Positions 1 to 5,053 of a stretch of 5,921 bases of DNA are shown in pieces. Positions within the stretch are counted from its first letter, which is position 1; the number at the start of each line of letters is the position of its first letter. The stretch is from contig CAZFDE010000120.1 in assembly GCA_964517795.1 (NCBI GenBank), positions 1 to 5,921 on the forward strand. Reading direction: 5' to 3'. The position numbers and the translations under genes were made by a program. Source of the DNA: CAZFDE01 sp964517795. GTDB lineage: Bacteria; Planctomycetota; Phycisphaerae; Sedimentisphaerales; Anaerobacaceae. The notes under the pieces are model-generated. The model was not told the origin of the DNA. It searched no databases and saw only the letters and a list, made by a program, of their open reading frames with translations.

Positions 1-863
<863 letters not shown>

Positions 864-903
864 AACAAAACGTTATAAGACAGAAAACTGAATACCGAAT
901 AAA

Positions 904-950
904 AAGGAGTTTCGCCGCAGGGTGTCGCCTGCGGCGGATTCCTTATTGTT
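904..950 (+). terminator. Intrinsic terminator after eno
   Basis: The 9-bp GC-rich stem CGCCGCAGG (913-921) pairs with CCTGCGGCG (928-936) around a 6-base loop. It is extended by TTT/GA pairs and, across a small internal loop, by AAGGA (904-908) pairing with TCCTT (940-944). A T-rich tail runs to about base 960. It starts about 40 bases after the eno stop codon. Seen directly; termination itself is inferred. Confidence 0.88.
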
Positions 951-961
951 TGTATTATTTA

Positions 962-988
962 TCTCTGTGTTCTCTGTGCCCTCTGTGG
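962..988 (+). repeat. Three tandem 9-bp units around CTCTGTG
   Basis: Three head-to-tail nonamers, TCTCTGTGT, TCTCTGTGC and CCTCTGTGG, fill the gap between the eno terminator and the next start codon. Each shares the core CTCTGTG. The tract ends 7 bases before the ATG at 996, where a ribosome binding site would be expected, yet it contains no purine-rich Shine-Dalgarno motif. Its role is unknown. From memory, similar CTCTGTG tracts recur in intergenic DNA of unrelated environmental bacteria, which suggests a dispersed element. Confidence 0.75.
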
Positions 989-995
989 CTAATGA

Positions 996-1484
996 ATGCG
1001 GTCAATGGCGATTCGTGTGCTCAAAACATGTTTGTTCATGCTATTTTTTGCGGTGGGTGCCGGTGCCTTGTCATTATCTGCTTTAGTCACCGATCTTCAG
1101 GATTATTACTATAGCCGCGACTTGCTGGCCCAATCGCAGGAAAAGCTCGCCCGGATCGAACAGCTCAACCGCGATTATGATGCCATCCTCGAGCAGCTCG
1201 ACCGCGATCCCAACCAGCTCAAACGTCTGGCAACCGCCACTCTGGGCATCGATGTCAACGAGCCCAACTCGGTGAATCCGCAAATGACCGCTGAGGGGCT
1301 CGAAGCCGCCCGCCAGGCCCTGATCGAAGACGATGCCAATGCGATGGAAACCAAGGCGATGCCGCCGTGGCTGGAACGAATCAGTAACAAGGGCAACCGG
1401 ATTGTTTTATTTGTCAGCGGCGCATTTTTGATCCTCATCGCCTTTACCTGCTTTCGCCCCGCCAAACCGGATACAACCAGCTAA
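996..1484 (+). CDS. FtsB/DivIC-like septum formation initiator family membrane protein
   Basis: 162-residue small membrane protein, probably part of the divisome where FtsB/DivIC-type proteins link cytoplasmic and periplasmic division factors. Residues 7-30 form a hydrophobic N-terminal segment behind a short basic start. Residues 32-72 are charged, helical and coiled-coil-like (QSQEKLARIEQLNRDYDAIL), followed by DPNQLKRLATATLGI (71-85). That echoes the family pattern of a coiled coil ending in an R-A-R-x-x-L-G-like motif. Placement directly after eno matches the eno-ftsB order known from Pseudomonas and others. Unusually, there is a second hydrophobic segment (136-153), whereas classical FtsB has only one. 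It is also longer than FtsB (about 100 residues). The start is uncertain: ATG 996 and ATG 1005 are both in frame, and neither has a clear Shine-Dalgarno. The coding frame is secure; the family assignment is a moderately supported inference. Confidence 0.7.
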   Translation: MRSMAIRVLKTCLFMLFFAVGAGALSLSALVTDLQDYYYSRDLLAQSQEKLARIEQLNRDYDAILEQLDRDPNQLKRLATATLGIDVNEPNSVNPQMTAEGLEAARQALIEDDANAMETKAMPPWLERISNKGNRIVLFVSGAFLILIAFTCFRPAKPDTTS

Positions 1485-1513
1485 TAGCCTATTCGCAGGA
1501 TGAGCAACTTGTT

Positions 1514-1543
1514 GCCCATGCTGTTTGTTAGATGGGCTTTTTC
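1514..1543 (+). terminator. Intrinsic terminator after the FtsB-like gene
   Basis: GCCCAT (1514-1519) pairs with ATGGGC (1532-1537). Past one bulged G, CT (1521-1522) also pairs with AG (1530-1531), leaving a 7-base loop. Five T residues follow at once (1538-1542). It lies 30 bases after the stop codon. The stem is short but the layout is classic. Confidence 0.7.
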
Positions 1544-1552
1544 GTGCCCTGC

Positions 1553-1572
1553 GGCCGCAAATCGGGTAAAAT
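1553..1572 (+). repeat. Intergenic 20-bp repeat, copy 1
   Basis: The 20-base string GGCCGCAAATCGGGTAAAAT matches positions 3886-3905 at 19 of 20 bases. Looser similarity continues for about another dozen bases. It lies just after an intrinsic terminator, as does the other copy, and before the sigma-factor gene. Function unknown. Confidence 0.75.
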
Positions 1573-1662
1573 CACTGAAAATGCAAAAAACCCTCTTTTT
1601 CTTAAAGCAAAACGCCCGACTTGCGTGTGCAGTAAGTAAGGAAACGATCGTTTTGTTAAAGG

Positions 1663-2214
1663 ATGTCGATACTGGAAGATACGATCCTGATATTACGATT
1701 CAAACAGGGCAGCCCTGAGGCGCTTTGCGGCATCTATCTGAAGTATCGACGTTACCTCTTGAAGATCGCTATTGCTCTTTTACATGATATGAGTGACGCC
1801 GAGGATGCAGTGCAGGATGTGTTCCTGGGCCTTGTCAAATCGGCACAGACGCTGCGGCCAAGCGGCAGCCTCAAGGCTTACCTGAGAACCTGCCTGGTCA
1901 ATCGCATTCGCAACAAGCGCAGGGATGATCAGGTCCGCTCTGCCGTCGATCTGGGCCAGGCCGGCACGCTCGCTTCAGTCCAGCAAAGTTCGCAACAGTG
2001 GGTCATCCTGGCCGAAGAAGCGGTACGAATTAGTAATGCTCTTGCCCGGATTCCATTTGAGCAGCGCGAAGTTATTGTCCTGCACCTGTACGGCGAGATG
2101 ACGTTTCGCCAGATCGCCCGGTTGCAGGATGTTTCGATGAAAACGATCCAAAGCCGGTACCGCTACGGCTTAGACAAATTGCGGCCACTATTCGAAAGCG
2201 AGGTCGAAAAATGA
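1663..2214 (+). CDS. ECF-type (sigma-70 family) RNA polymerase sigma factor
   Basis: 183-residue alternative sigma factor that would direct RNA polymerase to a private promoter set. Region 2 spans about residues 18-88, with the typical acidic helix DAEDAVQDVFLGL (45-57) and the promoter-melting stretch around AYLRTCLVNRIRNKRR (72-87). A variable linker follows. Region 4 (about 124-175) contains ALARIPFEQREVIVLHLYGEMTFRQIA and the helix-turn-helix end MKTIQSRYRYGLDKLR. There is no region 1 or 3, as in ECF sigmas. The ATG at 1663 is the only good start, because an in-frame TAA lies at 1657-1659 and no later Met precedes region 2. The AAGG just before it is too close for a normal Shine-Dalgarno, so initiation may be atypical. 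The stop codon overlaps the next start by ATGA, which indicates translational coupling to the membrane protein downstream. The ECF subgroup and target promoters cannot be read from the sequence. Confidence 0.93.
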   Translation: MSILEDTILILRFKQGSPEALCGIYLKYRRYLLKIAIALLHDMSDAEDAVQDVFLGLVKSAQTLRPSGSLKAYLRTCLVNRIRNKRRDDQVRSAVDLGQAGTLASVQQSSQQWVILAEEAVRISNALARIPFEQREVIVLHLYGEMTFRQIARLQDVSMKTIQSRYRYGLDKLRPLFESEVEK

Positions 2215-2648
2215 AACCGAATGACAAAATTGAAAAGACGCTTATGCAATTCGATTTCGATATCGATGCCGAACAGGATCAGCAGGTCCTCGATAAGCTC
2301 CTGCGAGAGCAGGGATCACAACCTCAGGCAAAACAACACCCGGTCGGGCTGCAGATCTTCGCCCTGGCCGTAAGAAGCCGATTTGCTCAACTCGCCGCTG
2401 CAGCGGTGATCATCATCGCGGTTGGTCTTTTCATGGTTCCTTCGGATCGAAATGGCCCGGTAAAAAAGCAAAAGATCGCGCAATCCCCGGCACAAATGGT
2501 AACGGTTGCATCATTGAATGCGGCCTGGCGACAAGGGGGATTAGAGGCGGCCGAGCAATTAAGCCGACGCGCTCTCAAAGGTGCTTACGTTTCGCAATCG
2601 AATATGCGGCAGTTACAGCAGGAATTCTCCAATCACAATGGAATATGA
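2211..2648 (+). CDS. Single-pass membrane protein, putative anti-sigma factor
   Basis: 145 residues. The N-terminal 57 residues are predicted cytoplasmic and include an acidic helical start (EKTLMQFDFDIDAEQDQQVLDKLLREQ). One membrane segment lies at about 58-77 (AQLAAAAVIIIAVGLFMVP), followed by a short outer domain (78-145) with the helical stretch LNAAWRQGGLEAAEQLSRRAL. Its position directly behind an ECF sigma gene with an ATGA overlap, its topology and its size all suggest an anti-sigma factor that holds the sigma at the membrane. The zinc anti-sigma motif (HxxxCxxC) is absent, so any sigma-binding domain is of another kind. GAGG at 2200-2203 lies 7 bases before ATG 2211 and serves as its ribosome binding site inside the sigma gene. 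I do not recognise a specific named family; the function is inferred from context and topology. Confidence 0.6.
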   Translation: MKPNDKIEKTLMQFDFDIDAEQDQQVLDKLLREQGSQPQAKQHPVGLQIFALAVRSRFAQLAAAAVIIIAVGLFMVPSDRNGPVKKQKIAQSPAQMVTVASLNAAWRQGGLEAAEQLSRRALKGAYVSQSNMRQLQQEFSNHNGI

Positions 2649-2649
2649 G

Positions 2650-2655
2650 AAAGGA
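2650..2655 (+). promoter_or_regulatory. Ribosome binding site that sets the start of the secreted protein gene
   Basis: AAAGGA lies 7 bases before ATG 2663. A more upstream in-frame ATG at 2645 would overlap the previous stop codon (ATGA) but has no Shine-Dalgarno of its own. Starting at 2663 also puts the basic signal-peptide n-region (MKRRTNKK) right at the N-terminus. Confidence 0.7.
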
Positions 2656-2662
2656 AACAAAA

Positions 2663-3832
2663 ATGAAGCGTAGAACTAACAAAAAATCGATCTGTTTTGC
2701 CATTACAATCGTGTTGATTCTGATATCGCATCTGCCGGCGTCAAGCTATCCGCCGGATAACGCGGCCATACTCTATTACAAGGCCTTTATGCTTTATCAG
2801 GCAGATGAAACCATGAACACCATGCTGACCGATGTGATAAAAGACAGAACAAAGATCAATGAAACCGTGAAAGATTTTGTGGGAACAAACCAAAAAGTAA
2901 TCGATATACTGCTCAATGCCGCAGAAATTCAGTATTGCGATTGGGCCATCGATTACAGTCTTGGATACGAAGCAGAAATTCCTCATCCGTTTAAGATGAG
3001 AGAAGTCAGCCGGTTAATGCTCGCACGGGCAAAGATATTATCACGGCAAGGCGATCATTCTGGAGCGCTGTTGCATTGTGTCAGTGGCTATAAGATGGGC
3101 CGGCATACTGGCGATGTCAGTTTGATTTCATATATGGTCGGCGTCTCAATTGCTGCTTCTGCGAGTAATTGTGTGATGGATATTCTTTCCGATATGCAGA
3201 TAAATCAGGAATCGCTGACATTACTGAAAAAAGAACTTGTGAAAATAGAGGACATACCATTTTCACTGAAGTCATCACTGATCTTTGAAAAACAAGTTGG
3301 CGCAATATCCATGACCCGGGAAAAGGTGGATTATCTCATCGAAATATGCAGTTGTTCACCCCAATTAAAAGAAAAACTCCGTTCAGCGGTCGAGGCAAAT
3401 GGAGAGTTTCTTGCCAAAAGCAGACAGTATTGGGACCGCTATATGGAAGAAGTAATCGCAGCCTGTGAATTACCTTATCGGCAGGGCTATTACAGCCTGG
3501 AAAAATTGGAACAAAAACCGGATGGAGAGGCAAAAACAAATCCCGAGGCGGACTTGACAATGATCTGTGCACCAACACTGTTTCACAAGGCATTTAGTCT
3601 GTCTGTACGATTGGCAACCCAAACCAATGCGATCCAAACGGCGATCGAACTTTATCTGATCAAGGCCCAAACAGGCAAGTTGCCCGATACGCTGCCCGCC
3701 GGGATGCCGAAAGATTTGTTTAGCGATAAGGATTTCGAATACGAAAAAAACGCCGATGGCTTTGTCCTCCGCTGTCAGGGCAAGGACCTGGGTAAAGACG
3801 AGATCTACGAATACCCGTTCAAAGTAAAATAA
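2663..3832 (+). CDS. Secreted helical protein of unknown function with pseudopilin-like C-terminus
   Basis: 389 residues from ATG 2663 (395 if ATG 2645 is used). The N-terminus is a signal peptide: basic MKRRTNKK, hydrophobic core about 10-22, likely cleavage near LPASS (24-28). The mature part begins with PPDNAAILYYKAFMLYQ, a helical opening that I associate with uncharacterised planctomycete secreted proteins. A long, mostly helical, charged body follows, with repeat-like helices (SRLMLARAKILSRQGDHSGA). The last 67 residues (AIQTAIELYLIKAQTGKLPD, then a D-L-F motif, FEYEKNADGFVLRCQG) follow the pattern 'helix, G-x-LP, P-D-F, x-Y-x-x-x-x-x-GF-x-L' seen in the C-terminal part of type II secretion pseudopilins, but without a pilin N-terminus. 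It is the third gene of the sigma/anti-sigma operon and could be the extracytoplasmic partner of that system. Its first two thirds are visibly more A+T-rich than eno. Function unknown. Confidence 0.8.
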   Translation: MKRRTNKKSICFAITIVLILISHLPASSYPPDNAAILYYKAFMLYQADETMNTMLTDVIKDRTKINETVKDFVGTNQKVIDILLNAAEIQYCDWAIDYSLGYEAEIPHPFKMREVSRLMLARAKILSRQGDHSGALLHCVSGYKMGRHTGDVSLISYMVGVSIAASASNCVMDILSDMQINQESLTLLKKELVKIEDIPFSLKSSLIFEKQVGAISMTREKVDYLIEICSCSPQLKEKLRSAVEANGEFLAKSRQYWDRYMEEVIAACELPYRQGYYSLEKLEQKPDGEAKTNPEADLTMICAPTLFHKAFSLSVRLATQTNAIQTAIELYLIKAQTGKLPDTLPAGMPKDLFSDKDFEYEKNADGFVLRCQGKDLGKDEIYEYPFKVK

Positions 3833-3855
3833 TTTCAAAAAGCGATGAATCCCTC

Positions 3856-3882
3856 AGGCCGGGTAGTTGCCCGGCCTTTTTT
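3856..3882 (+). terminator. Intrinsic terminator of the sigma-factor operon
   Basis: A perfect 8-bp GC-rich stem pairs AGGCCGGG (3856-3863) with CCCGGCCT (3870-3877) around a 6-base loop (TAGTTG). It is followed by TTTTTT at 3877-3882. It lies 24 bases after the stop codon. The T-tract is on the plus strand only; a minus-strand T-tract is lacking. Confidence 0.93.
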
Positions 3883-3885
3883 CTT

Positions 3886-3905
3886 GGCCGCAAATCGGGG
3901 AAAAT
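3886..3905 (+). repeat. Intergenic 20-bp repeat, copy 2
   Basis: GGCCGCAAATCGGGGAAAAT is the second copy of the repeat at 1553-1572, with one mismatch. It sits 3 bases after the T-tract of the operon terminator and directly abuts the stop codon (3906-3908) of the convergent minus-strand gene. Confidence 0.75.
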
Positions 3906-4343
3906 TCAATCGAAAGCTAAGAGGTTCAGGCCTTTGTCGGGGTCGGGTTTTCGGGCCGCGGTAATGCCGGTTAGTTCGATGATTGTGACTTCCAGGATCA
4001 AAAAGGTCTTCGCCCCGCCGCGGGGACAGCCGACAATGGTCTGGTCGCCCTTGCCGATCGCGCTGTGCAGGTGCAGTTTGGGCGCCGATTCGTCCCAGTA
4101 GAGCGTGCCGACGCCGAGGACCTCGCCGGGACCGTCGAATTCCTTGAAATTGCCGACGATTTTCGGCGTTTCCTGCTTGGGTCCGACGACGACTGAGGCC
4201 TTACGAAAGCCGCCGGTGATCAGCACGGCCGCCGAGCGGATATTCTCATCGCGGGCGATTTGTTCGATACAATCGTAAAGATCCTCACCTTCGTGCAGCC
4301 GAGCAGCCACGATCCGGCCGGGTGTGCCTACCGCGTACTCCAT
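3906..4343 (-). CDS. PCC/DUF296-domain protein (plants and prokaryotes conserved domain)
   Basis: 145-residue soluble protein that is essentially one PCC (PPC/DUF296) domain. The family pattern is followed closely: an early GEDLYDCIEQIARDENIRSAAVL helix-strand (19-41), ITGGFRKASVV (42-52), the EFDGPGEVLGVGTLYW core (68-83), LHLHSAIGKGD (90-100) and a closing beta strand FLILEVTIIEL (114-124). Such domains form trimers. In plants they are fused to AT-hook DNA-binding parts; the stand-alone bacterial members have no established role that I can name. His91 and His93 match the family's HLH motif, but the usual later Gly-Gly-His appears here as Gly-Cys-Pro (105-107). No DNA-binding or membrane segment is visible. 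The start is well supported by AAAGGGG 6 bases upstream. The gene is convergent with the sigma operon and divergent from the Fur-family gene. Confidence 0.85.
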   Translation of the reverse strand: MEYAVGTPGRIVAARLHEGEDLYDCIEQIARDENIRSAAVLITGGFRKASVVVGPKQETPKIVGNFKEFDGPGEVLGVGTLYWDESAPKLHLHSAIGKGDQTIVGCPRGGAKTFLILEVTIIELTGITAARKPDPDKGLNLLAFD

Positions 4344-4349
4344 TTTGGG

Positions 4350-4356
4350 CCCCTTT
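4350..4356 (-). promoter_or_regulatory. Ribosome binding site of the PCC-domain gene
   Basis: On the minus strand, AAAGGGG ends 6 bases before the ATG (4341-4343). It is a strong Shine-Dalgarno and fixes the start codon. Confidence 0.75.
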
Positions 4357-4371
4357 CATGGAATATTTTCA

Positions 4372-4389
4372 AAAAATTCCGGAAATTTT
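4372..4389. promoter_or_regulatory. Near-perfect 18-bp palindrome upstream of the PCC-domain gene
   Basis: AAAA-A-TTCCGGAA-A-TTTT is symmetric about 4380/4381 except for one mismatched pair. It lies about 30-45 bases upstream of the minus-strand ATG, where an operator or promoter-proximal site for that gene would be. It also lies downstream of any minus-strand promoter further right. What binds it, if anything, cannot be told. A chance origin in A+T-rich DNA is possible, although the 8-bp TTCCGGAA core is GC-containing. Confidence 0.4.
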
Positions 4390-4487
4390 CACATTTGCCG
4401 AACAATATGCCGGCCATGCCGTAAAGATAGCATAAGAAAAAACTCTTCTCCTTTCAAACCATAAAAGGTGGCAAAACAAACGAGCCA

Positions 4488-4525
4488 GGCGGCTTCGATT
4501 CCCTCGAAGCCGCCAACGCTTTTTT
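4488..4525 (+). terminator. Orphan terminator-like hairpin in the divergent intergenic region
   Basis: A perfect 11-bp stem pairs GGCGGCTTCGA (4488-4498) with TCGAAGCCGCC (4504-4514) around a 5-base loop. It is followed after 5 bases by TTTTTT (4520-4525). By shape it is a plus-strand terminator, yet no plus-strand gene lies between it and the start of the leftward PCC-domain gene. It may end a small RNA that begins within 4357-4487, stop antisense transcription, or insulate the perR-like promoter. The hairpin is certain; its role is not. Confidence 0.65.
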
Positions 4526-4571
4526 ATGAAGGGCCAAAGAAACAAAGCCGCAGATTCCCAAATAATTATAT

Positions 4572-4599
4572 TTGACATCGCCTCGTCTGGCTGTATATT
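4572..4599 (+). promoter_or_regulatory. Sigma-70-type promoter of the perR-like/katG operon
   Basis: A perfect -35 TTGACA (4572-4577) is followed by a 16-base spacer and the -10 TATATT (4594-4599). An A+T-rich tract (AATAATTATAT, 4561-4571) just upstream resembles an UP element. The expected transcription start is near 4606, about 36 bases before the ATG at 4642. It is one of the clearest promoters in the window. Confidence 0.8.
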
Positions 4600-4623
4600 A
4601 ATAATCGGAATGATTATTAATAT
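4595..4623. promoter_or_regulatory. Probable Fur/PerR-family operator (12-bp inverted repeat over the -10)
   Basis: ATATTAATAATC (4595-4606) is the exact reverse complement of GATTATTAATAT (4612-4623), separated by GGAAT. The centre at 4609 gives a 7-1-7 core, TAATCGG-A-ATGATTA, the geometry of Fur/PerR boxes, with A+T-rich arms resembling the PerR consensus TTATAATNATTATAA. It overlaps the -10 and the predicted start site, so binding would block transcription. The adjacent gene encodes a Fur-family repressor, so autoregulation together with katG is the simple reading. Which family member binds is inferred. Confidence 0.75.
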
Positions 4624-4641
4624 TGTGGCGGCGTGGGCGCG

Positions 4642-5052
4642 ATGAAATATAAACGAAGCAAACAACGGCAGCGAATGCTGGAACTGCTTGGCCAGACCGA
4701 AATACACCCTACCGCAGATTGGCTCTACCATCACCTCAAGAAGGAATTTCCCAGTCTCAGTTTGGGCACGGTGTATCGGAATCTGAATATTCTTATTGAG
4801 CAGAACCTGATTCAGAAATTACCCTTCGGCAGTACGCATGACCGTTATGAAGCAATTAAAAATCCGCATTATCATCTGGTATGTGAAACGTGCGGGTGCG
4901 TTCAGGATTTTGATATGCCGCAATACACCAAGATTAACGACCAGGCACAGAAAATGAGTCGTTTCACTATTATCAGACACCGGATTGATTTTTTTGGAAT
5001 ATGTGAAAAATGTCAACGCAAAAATAAAAAGCGAAAAGTGAAAGGAGTATAA
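4642..5052 (+). CDS. perR: Fur-family transcriptional regulator, PerR-type peroxide sensor
   Basis: 136-residue metal-dependent repressor, predicted to sense H2O2 by metal-catalysed histidine oxidation. The N-terminal winged helix (about 1-68) contains HPTADWLY and the recognition-helix region LGTVYRNLNIL. It aligns without gaps to Bacillus subtilis PerR with an offset of 15. The structural zinc site is complete: Cys81, Cys84, Cys121 and Cys124 (two CxxC pairs). Regulatory-metal ligands are His22, His76, His78 and Asp89, equivalent to PerR His37, His91, His93 and Asp104. The PerR Asp85 position is Glu70 here. Asp at the 104 position is the residue linked to peroxide sensitivity, while Fur has Glu there. 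The C-terminus is lysine/arginine-rich. ATG 4642 gives this alignment; an in-frame GTG at 4633 adds only 3 residues. No clear Shine-Dalgarno precedes it. katG starts 1 base after the stop, in the same operon. The family is certain; the PerR subtype is likely. Confidence 0.9.
   Translation: MKYKRSKQRQRMLELLGQTEIHPTADWLYHHLKKEFPSLSLGTVYRNLNILIEQNLIQKLPFGSTHDRYEAIKNPHYHLVCETCGCVQDFDMPQYTKINDQAQKMSRFTIIRHRIDFFGICEKCQRKNKKRKVKGV
5041..5047 (+). promoter_or_regulatory. Ribosome binding site of katG
   Basis: AAAGGAG lies 6 bases before ATG 5054 and inside the last codons of the regulator gene. This is an optimal Shine-Dalgarno, in contrast to the weak one of the regulator. It would favour high catalase output from the shared transcript. 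Confidence 0.85.
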
Positions 5053-5053
5053 A

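Noticed and set aside
1637..1668. ECF-style self-promoter (GGAAAC-like -35) just before the sigma gene
   Set aside because: The matching -10 would fall on or after the start codon at 1663, so it cannot drive the annotated start without a leaderless arrangement that nothing else supports.
1500..1718. Open 72-codon plus-strand frame between the FtsB-like gene and the sigma factor
   Set aside because: It runs through the terminator hairpin and the 20-bp repeat and then overlaps the sigma gene in another frame. It has no ribosome binding site and no recognisable protein features.
4389..4433. 14-codon minus-strand mini-ORF upstream of the PCC-domain gene, as a possible leader peptide
   Set aside because: The nearest AAAGGAG is about 15 bases from its ATG, too far. 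The peptide has no run of regulatory codons and there is no attenuator placed after it.
4544..4560. GCCGCAGATTCCCAAAT as a third copy of the 20-bp intergenic repeat
   Set aside because: Only the first GCCGCA and a few scattered bases match copies 1 and 2. There is no terminator directly before it, so the similarity is within chance.
4633..4641. GTG at 4633 as the start of the Fur-family gene
   Set aside because: It has no better ribosome binding site than ATG 4642 and only adds three residues (M-G-A) outside the family alignment. It cannot be fully excluded.
4369..4734. Open 121-codon minus-strand frame antisense to the start of the perR-like gene
   Set aside because: It crosses the promoter, operator and orphan hairpin. 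Its right half is just the complement of the regulator gene, and the composition does not look like a protein.
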